This document shows, in pieces, positions 33,004 through 41,001 of a DNA stretch of 42,403 nt; within the stretch, counting starts at the first letter, position 1, and each line of letters opens with the position of its first letter. The translations under genes were made by a program, and so were the position numbers. The notes below the pieces were generated by a model that saw only the letters and a program-made list of their open reading frames with translations, was not told where the DNA came from and did no database searches. The DNA is taken from assembly GCA_012519655.1 (NCBI GenBank), contig JAAYPS010000187.1:1-42403 (forward strand), read 5' to 3'. Origin of the DNA: Clostridiaceae bacterium. Lineage in GTDB: Bacteria; Bacillota; Clostridia; DSM-8532.

Positions 33004-36000
33004 ATGCCAGTCAGAAGAATTTATGTTGAAAAAAAGCCGCAATTTAATATTAAGGCTAAAAAAATGAAGAAAGAAATTATGGAAGACATTGGTATAAAGT
33101 CTATAAGTAATATCAGGGTTCTTAATCGATACGATGTGGAGGGTATGACAGATAAGGATTACGAAAAAGCAAAACATTCTGTTTTTGCAGAGCCCCTAGT
33201 TGATTATTTATTTGAAGAAGATTTTCCTGTTAATAACAACGAGCATTTTTTTGCATTTGAACTACTGTCAGGTCAATATGACCAACAGGAAGACAGTTTT
33301 GCTCAGTGTATTCAACTAATATCGGGTGCACAAAAGCCAGAAGTTCAAGCAGCAACTGTAGTCGTTATTGAAGGAGATTTAACAGATGATGAGCTAGAGA
33401 AAATTAAGAATTTTTATATCAATCCAGTTGAGAGTAAATTGGCTGATTTTGATAAACCTAACACTCTTCGTGAGCAATATCCAGAACCTAAAAGTGTTAA
33501 TACAGTAAAAGGTTTCATCAATAGTGATGATAATGAGCTTAAAAAGTTATCTTCTGACTTCGGTTTTGCTATGTCTGATGAAGATCTTATTTTCTGCAGG
33601 GATTATTTTAAGAATATTGAAAAAAGAGATCCCTCAATTACTGAGTTAAAAGTAATAGATACTTACTGGTCTGATCATTGTAGGCATACTACATTTTCAA
33701 CAGAGATAACAGATGTTACATTTGATAATGAGCCGGTTTCACAAAAAATATCCGAGATTTATCAATTATACCTTGATACTCGTAAGAATGTTTATAAGGA
33801 AAAAGAAAAATCAATTACATTAATGGATTTGGCAACGCTTGGTATGAAAGAGTTAAAGCGTACTGGACATCTACAGGATTTGGATGAATCTGACGAGATT
33901 AATGCCTGTAGCATAGTAGTAGATGTTGATGTAGATGGTAAAAAAGAGCCATACCTCATAATGTTTAAAAATGAAACCCATAATCATCCTACAGAAATTG
34001 AGCCATTTGGAGGTGCATCAACATGTCTTGGTGGAGCTATACGTGACCCGCTATCTGGAAGATCGTATGTTTACCAGGCAATGAGAATTACAGGTAGTGG
34101 TGATCCAAGAAGACCACTTGATCAAACGTTACCAGGAAAACTTCCCCAAAGAGTTATAACTACTAAAGCAGCAGAGGGATATAGTTCATATGGAAACCAG
34201 ATAGGTATAACAGCTGGTCAGGTAAATGAAATATATCACGAAGGTTATGTAGCAAAACGAATGGAATTAGGTGCTGTAATTGCTGCTGCTCCAAAAGCTA
34301 ATGTTAGAAGAGAAAAACCAGAAGCAGGCGATGTGATCATTTTGCTTGGAGGAAAAACTGGACGTGACGGATGCGGTGGGGCAACTGGTTCGTCAAAGGA
34401 GCATACAGAAGATTCATTAACCGAATGCGGCGCAGAAGTACAAAAAGGGAACCCACCAATCGAGAGGTATATACAACGTTTATTTAGAGATCCCGAAGTT
34501 ACAAAGTTGATTAAGAAATGTAATGACTTTGGTGCTGGTGGGGTTTCTGTGGCCATTGGAGAACTAGCAGATGGTTTGGAAATTAATTTGGATGTAGTAC
34601 CAACAAAATATGATGGTCTTGATGGCACAGAGCTTGCAATATCTGAATCTCAGGAAAGAATGGCTGTAGTTGTTGCAAAAAAAGATGCCAAGAAGTTTAT
34701 AGAACTATCAAATATTGAAAACCTGGAGGCTACTGTTGTTGCAGATGTTACAGACACCAATCGCTTAGTAATGAAATGGCGCGGTGAAGAAATAGTTAAT
34801 ATTAGTAGGGACTTTTTAAATACCAACGGTGTACAACAAAAGATTAGTGTAGCTGTAAAAGAGCCATCCATGGATTCCGCATCTGATGAAAAGAATGAAA
34901 CGAATTTTACAACGAGTTTTAAGAAAAACCTTGAGAGCCTTAATGTATGCAGTCAAAAAGGACTTGTCCAAAGGTTTGATAGCACGATAGGTGCAAATAC
35001 CGTTCTAATGCCTTTAGGTGGCAAGAATCAGCTTACTCCTGCTGAAGGAATGGCTGCGAAGGTGCCAGTTGAAAACGGTGAAACTAAAACAGCAACACTA
35101 ATGTCCTTTGGTTTTAATCCAGATATTTCAACCAAGAGTCCTTTCCATAGCGCAATCTACGCCGTAGTTGAATCGGTTGCGAAAATAGTCGCAATGGGAG
35201 GAAATCATAAGAAAATACGTTTAACTTTTCAGGAATACTTTGAGAAGTTGGGAAAAGATCCAGTTAAATGGGGTAAACCTTTTAGTGCACTGCTGGGCGC
35301 TTTTTATGCTCAGATGAAAATGAAAATACCTTCAATAGGTGGAAAAGACAGCATGTCGGGTACATTTAACGACTTAGATGTACCACCTACACTTGTATCT
35401 TTTGCAGTATGTACCACAGATGTTACAAAGGTTTTGTCGCCAGAATTTAAGAAAGAAGATAGCACAGTTGTGCTTTTGAAAATTAAGAAAGATAACTTAT
35501 TACTTCCTGATTTTGAACATTTAAATAAGACATATTCTAAAGTTCATCAATTAATATCAGAAAATGAAGTCTTATCTGCATGTTCTGTGAAGTATGGCGG
35601 TATAGCCGAGGCAATAAGCGAAATGGCATTCGGTAATGATATTGGTTTTAAGTCATCAACAGATATGCCTTCAACAGATTGGTTTAAAGTACAATATGGA
35701 AACATAATTTTAGAAATACCTGTAAATATGAACATTGAAGAACTACTTAGTGGGTTGGATTATGAAGTTTTAGGGCATACAAGTAAAGAGGCGAGTATTA
35801 CGATTAAAGGTGAAACAATGAGTCTTAGCGAATTAAAGGCTTTGTGGGAGTCACCATTAGAAGATATTTTCCCAACTAAAGTAGAAAAAGAACCACTTAA
35901 CCCACGCAGTATTATTTATGATAAAATGAAGCCTATACATCACAGTAATTCATTTGCTATGCCTCGCGTGTTCATTCCGGTTTTTCCAGGGACAAACAAC

Positions 36001-36756
36001 GAATATGACATTAAGAGAGCATTTGAAGAAGCAGGAGCAGTTACAGATATTTATGTTATGAAGAACATGACTTCTGCAGATATTGAGCAATCAATAAATG
36101 TGATAAATGAAAAAATTCAAAAAAGCCAGATAATTGTTATTCCGGATGGCTTAAGCTCGGGTGATGAACCAGGTGGTTCTGGAAAGTTCATTGCTAATGT
36201 ATTTCGAAACCCTAAATTAGTAGAATCAATAATGGAGTTTATAAAAGTGCGCGATGGACTGATGCTCGGTATCGGTAGTGGTTTCCAGACATTACTCAAA
36301 TTGGGCTTATTACCGTATGGAGAAATTCGTGAAATGGGTGAAAATGACCCAACATTAACATTTAATACAATAGGCAGACATACATCTACTCTTGTAAAAA
36401 CTAAGGTTGTATCTTCATTATCACCATGGTTATCAAAGAGCATACCAGGCGATGTCCATACAATAGCTGTATCCCATGGAGAGGGTAGATTTGTTGCAAA
36501 TGATGATACATTTGATTATTTATTTAAAAATGCCCAAATAGCTACCCAGTATGTAGATTTTGAGGGCAATCCAACATATGATATACGCTTTAATGCCTTT
36601 GGATCTATGCATGCTGTAGAAGGAATTACAAGCCCAGATGGCAGAATTTTTGGTAAAATGGGTCATAGTGAGCGTTATTCGGTTAATACATTTAAAAATA
36701 TTCCTGGGAACATGGAGCAGAAAATATTTGAATCAGGTGTAGAGTATTATAAATAA
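33004..36756 (+). CDS. purL: Phosphoribosylformylglycinamidine synthase (large PurL) with a degenerate glutaminase site
   Basis: Converts FGAR to FGAM in purine synthesis. 1250 residues, a single-chain enzyme: N-terminal domain and linker, TYWSDHCRHTTF near 220, the synthase half with NETHNHPTEIEPFGGAS near 325, a second AIRS-like half, and a C-terminal class I glutaminase (about 990-1250). In that domain the usual GICNGFQ nucleophile motif reads GIGSGFQ, with Gly1091 in place of Cys, and the usual GGFSGGDEP reads DGLSSGDEP. The later His and Glu (MGHSER) are still present. Ammonia-dependent synthesis, or dependence on another glutaminase, would follow. No other pur gene is nearby. ATG 33004 follows AAAGAGG by 7 nt. 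Confidence 0.9.
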   Translation: MPVRRIYVEKKPQFNIKAKKMKKEIMEDIGIKSISNIRVLNRYDVEGMTDKDYEKAKHSVFAEPLVDYLFEEDFPVNNNEHFFAFELLSGQYDQQEDSFAQCIQLISGAQKPEVQAATVVVIEGDLTDDELEKIKNFYINPVESKLADFDKPNTLREQYPEPKSVNTVKGFINSDDNELKKLSSDFGFAMSDEDLIFCRDYFKNIEKRDPSITELKVIDTYWSDHCRHTTFSTEITDVTFDNEPVSQKISEIYQLYLDTRKNVYKEKEKSITLMDLATLGMKELKRTGHLQDLDESDEINACSIVVDVDVDGKKEPYLIMFKNETHNHPTEIEPFGGASTCLGGAIRDPLSGRSYVYQAMRITGSGDPRRPLDQTLPGKLPQRVITTKAAEGYSSYGNQIGITAGQVNEIYHEGYVAKRMELGAVIAAAPKANVRREKPEAGDVIILLGGKTGRDGCGGATGSSKEHTEDSLTECGAEVQKGNPPIERYIQRLFRDPEVTKLIKKCNDFGAGGVSVAIGELADGLEINLDVVPTKYDGLDGTELAISESQERMAVVVAKKDAKKFIELSNIENLEATVVADVTDTNRLVMKWRGEEIVNISRDFLNTNGVQQKISVAVKEPSMDSASDEKNETNFTTSFKKNLESLNVCSQKGLVQRFDSTIGANTVLMPLGGKNQLTPAEGMAAKVPVENGETKTATLMSFGFNPDISTKSPFHSAIYAVVESVAKIVAMGGNHKKIRLTFQEYFEKLGKDPVKWGKPFSALLGAFYAQMKMKIPSIGGKDSMSGTFNDLDVPPTLVSFAVCTTDVTKVLSPEFKKEDSTVVLLKIKKDNLLLPDFEHLNKTYSKVHQLISENEVLSACSVKYGGIAEAISEMAFGNDIGFKSSTDMPSTDWFKVQYGNIILEIPVNMNIEELLSGLDYEVLGHTSKEASITIKGETMSLSELKALWESPLEDIFPTKVEKEPLNPRSIIYDKMKPIHHSNSFAMPRVFIPVFPGTNNEYDIKRAFEEAGAVTDIYVMKNMTSADIEQSINVINEKIQKSQIIVIPDGLSSGDEPGGSGKFIANVFRNPKLVESIMEFIKVRDGLMLGIGSGFQTLLKLGLLPYGEIREMGENDPTLTFNTIGRHTSTLVKTKVVSSLSPWLSKSIPGDVHTIAVSHGEGRFVANDDTFDYLFKNAQIATQYVDFEGNPTYDIRFNAFGSMHAVEGITSPDGRIFGKMGHSERYSVNTFKNIPGNMEQKIFESGVEYYK

Positions 36757-36806
36757 AATAGCATAAAATATTTTAATATTCCAATGAAGTACAAAACTGT
36801 ATCAAT

Positions 36807-36863
36807 AATCATCGCCTTTAGCATAGAATATAATGAACAATTTGCATAGGCGATGATTTTTGT
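36807..36863 (+). terminator. Probable terminator after purL
   Basis: AATCATCGCCT (36807-36817) pairs perfectly with AGGCGATGATT (36848-36858) across a 30-nt loop, followed by TTTGTG; the T-run begins within the stem. The possible ATG of the next gene lies inside the right arm. Confidence 0.6.
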
Positions 36864-37467
36864 GTTATTAATTAATAAACCTACTGATATAATAGTACGT
36901 GTTTATCGAAGACCGAACATTTCAATGCTTTATCCACAAGTGGCAGGACATGAAAATGTTAATGCTAATATGTTAATGAATGTTACAATTAGAAATGCTG
37001 TTATGGATTTAGCTAAATCACTTCAACACCTTGATTTACCCACAACAATAGATGGGTCATTTGAAATTAAGAATAATCAGAGGGGAATACTTAGCTTAAT
37101 ATTAACAGGTCTTGCAGAGTTTGGGGGAGCACACCCTATGACAATGGCTAAGTCACTAACCATGGATACAAAAACGGGTGAGAGTTTTTCTTTAAATCAA
37201 CTTTTTCTTCCCGGATATATGGAAATCATTAATAATGAAATACGCCACCAGATCAAAATAAGAGACATACCGGTTATAGATAGTCTTAACGGGATCAGTC
37301 CCGACCAAGACTATTATATCGCAGATCACACTCTCATAGTATATTATCAGCTTTATGAGTTGTCACCTTATTATGCAGGTTTCCCGTACTTCGTAATACC
37401 ATTATATATGCTAAGTAGTGTAATTCCGCAAAACGGAATATTGGAAAGGCTAAACTATTTTATATAG
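36853..37467 (+). CDS. DUF3298-domain protein (RsiV C-terminal-like)
   Basis: 204 residues at most. The C-terminal half matches the DUF3298 pattern seen in RsiV-like and other envelope proteins (TGESFSLNQLFLPGYMEIIN near 115; YYIADHTLIVYYQLYELSPYYAG near 156). Unlike most relatives it shows no signal peptide or membrane anchor. The start is uncertain: ATG 36853 lies in the purL terminator stem and no candidate has a clear ribosome site; GTG 36862 and ATG 36925 are alternatives. Function unknown. Confidence 0.65.
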   Translation: MIFVLLINKPTDIIVRVYRRPNISMLYPQVAGHENVNANMLMNVTIRNAVMDLAKSLQHLDLPTTIDGSFEIKNNQRGILSLILTGLAEFGGAHPMTMAKSLTMDTKTGESFSLNQLFLPGYMEIINNEIRHQIKIRDIPVIDSLNGISPDQDYYIADHTLIVYYQLYELSPYYAGFPYFVIPLYMLSSVIPQNGILERLNYFI

Positions 37468-37478
37468 TATTTTTTGCG

Positions 37479-37496
37479 TATCTCAAAAGCCTTATA
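37479..37496 (+). repeat. Possible solo right arm of the palindromic repeat
   Basis: TATCTCAAAAGCCTTATA matches the 15019-15036 copy at about 15 of 18 positions, 12 bp after the DUF3298 stop codon. No opposite arm. Confidence 0.35.
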
Positions 37497-37576
37497 AGAT
37501 TTTTACCAAGCTGCCACTGTTTGCATATTTTCAGTCAATTAAGCAGATAATATAATTGAATTTTTAGTGGCAGGTG

Positions 37577-37795
37577 ATGATTTTGGAAGAAGCAAATGAA
37601 GTAAAGATTACTTCCTATGACAGGCTTATGAGAGCGTGGGAAAATTCAATGGAACTAACCCGGGATTTTGAAGTATACTCAAAAAAGGTAGATGATGAAG
37701 AATTAAAAGATGTATTTAAAAAATTTGCAGAAGAAGAGGGATTTCACGCATCTAAGCTAAGAGAATTACTTTTGGAACGTCAGAAGAAAAATTGA
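37577..37795 (+). CDS. Small ferritin-like/rubrerythrin-like helical protein
   Basis: About 72 residues, two long charged helices. The second ends FKKFAEEEGFHASKLRELL, which resembles the E-x-x-H helix of rubrerythrins (EEEGFHASKL), and an earlier helix has ENSMELTRDFEVYSKK. A single chain has half of a ferritin-like four-helix bundle, so a dimer would be needed to build a diiron site. This is inference from helix pattern. Three starts are possible: GTG 37574, ATG 37577 and TTG 37583; AGGTGA at 37572-37577 is best spaced for TTG 37583. It is the first of three iron-type genes in the next 3 kb. Confidence 0.6.
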   Translation: MILEEANEVKITSYDRLMRAWENSMELTRDFEVYSKKVDDEELKDVFKKFAEEEGFHASKLRELLLERQKKN

Positions 37796-37822
37796 AAATA
37801 GCGTTGTTTCAATACATTAATG

Positions 37823-37855
37823 TGGGTGGATAATTAATCCCCCCATTTTTGTTTG
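37823..37855 (+). terminator. Probable terminator after the small ferritin-like gene
   Basis: TGGGTGGAT pairs with ATCCCCCCA apart from one T-C mismatch, followed by TTTTTGTTTG. It lies between convergent genes. Confidence 0.6.
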
Positions 37856-37890
37856 TAGAAGCGCTTTTTACTCTTTTGCTTGTACATTCA

Positions 37891-38532
37891 TCATTCTGAC
37901 TTTTTATTTAGTGTGACGTGTATCTCATCTTCAGAAACAGTTATTAATATTTCGATGGGGTACTTCTTTGTATTTTTAAAGCGCATATCTTTTGAACCAT
38001 ATACAACAGCCGCATCTTTCCCTTCTGGTACATAAGATACTTCCTTTGAATGACTGTGTCGTTCTAATATTTCTAAATCTGCATCAACAGCGGCATTGTA
38101 TAAAGTAGTGCTTACCTGGCATACTCCACCGCCAGTTCCTTTGCTTTTTTCACCACTAACTAGTATAGGTGCTTCCTCATACCCTTTCTCCTTAGTTCTT
38201 TTTCCTACGGTTTCGTTAAAAGAAAAAACCTCACCAGCTTCAATCACAGTATGATTTAAATCTTCTGCCGCAATTTTAATATTATTAACTCTATGTTCAT
38301 TTTTATCATAGATAGTGGTTGCGTAGCTACTAATTTCATTAGGGTTTTTAGGCTTATCCGTAGGTGTAGGCTCAGCTGTCGGCATTGGTGTATCTATAAT
38401 CGTAACAGTAAGTGTAATATGGTCATTATCAGGTGTTTTTTCTACTTCCTCTTTGACCTCATTCACAGAACATCCGACAAAAATCATAGTTACCAAAATA
38501 TATATTAAAGTTATCTCCGCTTTTTTCCACAT
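37891..38532 (-). CDS. VanW-like lipoprotein
   Basis: 213 residues. N-terminal lipobox (MIFVGCS, Cys near 20) for lipid anchoring outside the membrane, a Pro/Thr-rich linker (about 35-65), then the VanW domain: AGEVFSFNETVGKRTKEKGY near 100, GGGVCQVSTTLYNAA near 135 and LEILERHSHSKEVSYVPEG. Domain function is not settled; the family was named from vancomycin-resistance clusters but is widespread. I chose ATG 38532 (GGGTGA 5 nt upstream) over an ATG five codons earlier. No van genes are present. Confidence 0.87.
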   Translation of the reverse strand: MWKKAEITLIYILVTMIFVGCSVNEVKEEVEKTPDNDHITLTVTIIDTPMPTAEPTPTDKPKNPNEISSYATTIYDKNEHRVNNIKIAAEDLNHTVIEAGEVFSFNETVGKRTKEKGYEEAPILVSGEKSKGTGGGVCQVSTTLYNAAVDADLEILERHSHSKEVSYVPEGKDAAVVYGSKDMRFKNTKKYPIEILITVSEDEIHVTLNKKSE

Positions 38533-38862
38533 TTTTATCACCCACATATAGTCTTTGATAAATAATAATTAAAATTCAAGCATTTAATAGTATTTAATAC
38601 ATATTTCATAAGTGAATAACATAAAGCACATAAAATGTAAAAAAGAATGTGGATAAAATAGGCACATAAAATTGATAGTCTAATAAATATGTTTTCTATG
38701 CTATAGAACCTAAATGGATAATGTAAGTGATTTCCAGTAATATTAATCTTGGTCTTGAACTAAAAGCAAAACTTCTGTATTGTAGTAATATATTGTTGTA
38801 TTTATGAATATTTTGTTATTTGAAAGACTACAATGGGTATGTAATAAAGAGGCTAAAAAGTT
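38533..38862. other. A/T-rich spacer upstream of the rubredoxin-type gene
   Basis: About 330 bp without a gene or clear structure. Several TATAAT-like strings occur on both strands, which I cannot resolve into a promoter. Confidence 0.4.
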
Positions 38863-38981
38863 TTTAGGCATTTTGTGATGTTAAATACTTGAGTTTGCTG
38901 TACAATGTGGTTTTGTTCTTTATTAAAAATATCACTATATTGCACAGCTAACTTTTTGTTTAGGTTTCGCAAAAGCCTAAA
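38863..38981 (+). repeat. Palindromic intergenic repeat, best-formed copy
   Basis: About 119 bp ending in TTTAGGC (38863) and GCCTAAA (38981). The arms of about 47 nt are inverted repeats of each other: after the termini, TTTTG and CAAAA align, and further in GCTGTACAAT (about 38897-38906) pairs with ATTGCACAGC (38939-38948). The arms have the same length between these blocks. It lies directly in front of the rubredoxin-type gene, 32 bp before its start. Confidence 0.8.
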
Positions 38982-39013
38982 TTATTCTTTCTCTAGTAAG
39001 GGGGTTAACTGTT

Positions 39014-39688
39014 TTGAAGAAATATGTATGTTTAGTGTGCGGATATGTTTACGATGAAGCAAAGGGTATTTCAGAAGCGGGAATTGAACCTGGTACTTCA
39101 TGGGACGATCTGCCAGAGGATTGGGTTTGTCCTCTATGTGGTGCAACAAAAGGCGAATTTGAAGTACAAGGTGCACCAGATACATCCAAGAAGACAAGAA
39201 CTGTACTCGAAGCACCTACAGATATGAAAGAGATGACAGCACTAGAAGTAAGTGCTCTTTGCTTTAATTTGGCTCTTGCATGCGAAAAGCAGTATAAAAA
39301 GGAAGAATCTGAGTTGTTTTCTGAGCTTGCCGACTATTTCAAATCTGCGGCAGCACCTGCTAAAGATCCAAGCTGGGACAAGCTTATTAGTTTAATTGAC
39401 AAGGATCTAAACGAAGGTTTTCCAAGTGTAAAAGCCACAGCAACAGAAGCTAAAGATCGAGGAGCATTACGGTCTCTGGTATGGGCTGAAAAAGTTACTC
39501 GTATACTAAACTCAATACTAGTAAGGTATCAAAAAGAAGGCGAGGCTATGCTTGAGAACACCGGTGTTTATATTTGTACCATATGTGGTTTTGTGTACAT
39601 AGGGGATACACCACCAGAACTTTGCCCAGTTTGTAAGGTGCCAAACTGGAAGTTTGAAAAAGTTGAAGGGGGTAATATTAATGGCTAA
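39014..39688 (+). CDS. Double-rubredoxin protein with a central helical domain
   Basis: 224 residues. An N-terminal rubredoxin binds iron through C6, C9, C39 and C42 ([20 protein letters not shown]). A central helical region (about 75-180) looks ferritin-like in length and charge but contains no His and no E-x-x-H motif, so the usual diiron site is missing. A short rubredoxin-like domain ends the protein with C188, C191, C204 and C207. Electron transfer in oxygen or peroxide defence is the likely theme. TTG 39014 follows AAGGGGG by 9 nt. The end overlaps the next gene by 8 nt. Confidence 0.82.
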   Translation: MKKYVCLVCGYVYDEAKGISEAGIEPGTSWDDLPEDWVCPLCGATKGEFEVQGAPDTSKKTRTVLEAPTDMKEMTALEVSALCFNLALACEKQYKKEESELFSELADYFKSAAAPAKDPSWDKLISLIDKDLNEGFPSVKATATEAKDRGALRSLVWAEKVTRILNSILVRYQKEGEAMLENTGVYICTICGFVYIGDTPPELCPVCKVPNWKFEKVEGGNING

Positions 39689-40838
39689 GAAATTTGCAGT
39701 ACGTAACTTGCGTTTGTGTACAAAGGACTGCTTATGTCTCCATGTCTGTCCTACAGGCGCAACAGATACCGAGAATAGTATCATTGATATTGATAAGTGT
39801 ACAGGATGTGGGGATTGTGCAGATGCTTGTCCATCGGGCGCAATATCTATGGTACCTGTAGAATATCCACCTCAACAGCCTAAAACCCAAGAAGTTGTTG
39901 GCCAAATGAGAGCACTTATGCGAAGCAAGAACGAACAAGAGAATATTGCTGCAGGGTTAACAGGTAAACTAGCTGCTGCAATCGAAAAATCAAATCGTAT
40001 TATGGCGTCCGAACTAATTCGTGAGTCCGGATATATGCTTCCACAAAGTCAAAACACTAAAGACTTTTTACAATCGTTAGTTGACGGGAAATACCCCGAA
40101 GATTTTCCGATAGAAACAGCAAAAAAACTATTGAATATTTTTAGTAAAAACAATGAATCTAAGGAGGACGAAAAAATGATTAAATATCGTTGTAATATTT
40201 GTGGTTACATTCATGAAGGAGAGATTACAGAAGACTTTATATGCCCCCGTTGTAAGCAGCCTGCTTCTGTGTTTGTATTAGTTGAGGAAAAAGCAGAATC
40301 AGTTAACAAATATGCTGGAACAAAGACAGAAAAGAACCTCATGGAGGCTTTTTCTGGTGAAAGCCAGGCAAGAAATAAATATACGTATTTTGCACATATA
40401 GCTCAACGGGAAGGTTATGAGCAAATTTCAGAACTCTTCTTGAAAACAGCAAGAAATGAACAAGAGCATGCCCGTATATGGTTTGAAGAGCTAGGCAATT
40501 TAGGGAATACAGCACAGAACCTATTACAAGCCGCAGAAGGTGAAAACTACGAATGGACCGACATGTATGATCGTTTCGCAAAGGACGCAGAAGAAGAGGG
40601 CTTTAATGAATTAGCCGAAAAGTTTCGTAAAGTTGGTGAGATTGAAAAAGCTCACGAAGAACGTTATCGTGCATTACTAAAAAATGTTCAAATGCAGCAA
40701 GTCTTCGAAAAGGGCGAGCAAGCTATATGGGAATGCCGCATTTGTGGACATCTTGTAATGGGGAAAAAGGCTCCTGAAGTATGTCCAGTTTGTAAATATG
40801 CTCAATCATATTTCGAAGTACATGCAAAAAATTACTAA
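39681..40838 (+). CDS. Ferredoxin-rubredoxin-rubrerythrin fusion
   Basis: 385 residues with four metal modules: a two-cluster ferredoxin (C13, C17, C19, C23; C40, C43, C46, C50), a helical linker (65-160), a rubredoxin-like knuckle (C171, C174, C188, C191), a rubrerythrin diiron bundle (about 215-340; [33 protein letters not shown]) and a C-terminal rubredoxin (C352, C355, C368, C371). Rubrerythrins reduce hydrogen peroxide in anaerobes; the ferredoxin could feed electrons within the chain. ATG 39681 follows AAGGGGG by 9 nt. A second strong start lies inside at 40176 and would give the rubrerythrin part alone (220 residues). The first Cys set has spacing x3-x-x3 instead of x2-x2-x3. Confidence 0.88.
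   Translation: MAKKFAVRNLRLCTKDCLCLHVCPTGATDTENSIIDIDKCTGCGDCADACPSGAISMVPVEYPPQQPKTQEVVGQMRALMRSKNEQENIAAGLTGKLAAAIEKSNRIMASELIRESGYMLPQSQNTKDFLQSLVDGKYPEDFPIETAKKLLNIFSKNNESKEDEKMIKYRCNICGYIHEGEITEDFICPRCKQPASVFVLVEEKAESVNKYAGTKTEKNLMEAFSGESQARNKYTYFAHIAQREGYEQISELFLKTARNEQEHARIWFEELGNLGNTAQNLLQAAEGENYEWTDMYDRFAKDAEEEGFNELAEKFRKVGEIEKAHEERYRALLKNVQMQQVFEKGEQAIWECRICGHLVMGKKAPEVCPVCKYAQSYFEVHAKNY
40161..40178 (+). promoter_or_regulatory. Internal ribosome binding site and in-frame ATG
   Basis: AAGGAGG (40161-40167), 8 nt, then ATG (40176-40178), in frame with the fusion gene and exactly at the junction between the ferredoxin-linker part and the first rubredoxin knuckle ([16 protein letters not shown]). 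It is a better site than that of most complete genes in this window. Confidence 0.65.
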
Positions 40839-40880
40839 TATCATTAGTCTCAATTCAATATATTTAAAACACTAATTATT

Positions 40881-40903
40881 GGGCGGTATTGACCGCCCTT
40901 TTT
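40881..40903 (+). terminator. Intrinsic terminator after the rubrerythrin gene
   Basis: GGGCGGT (40881-40887) pairs with ACCGCCC (40892-40898) around ATTG, followed by TTTTT. Confidence 0.92.
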
Positions 40904-41001
40904 ACATTTCACTCTTTTCTATAGATTTTTAATAAATATAATCTTTCTAACATATAGTTATTAGTACGAATAATTAATATTTGCTCTTGGTAGGGGATTT
41001 T

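Noticed and set aside
37891-38532. Vancomycin-resistance locus
   Set aside because: VanW-like domains are widespread in Clostridia and no vanHAX-type genes are nearby.
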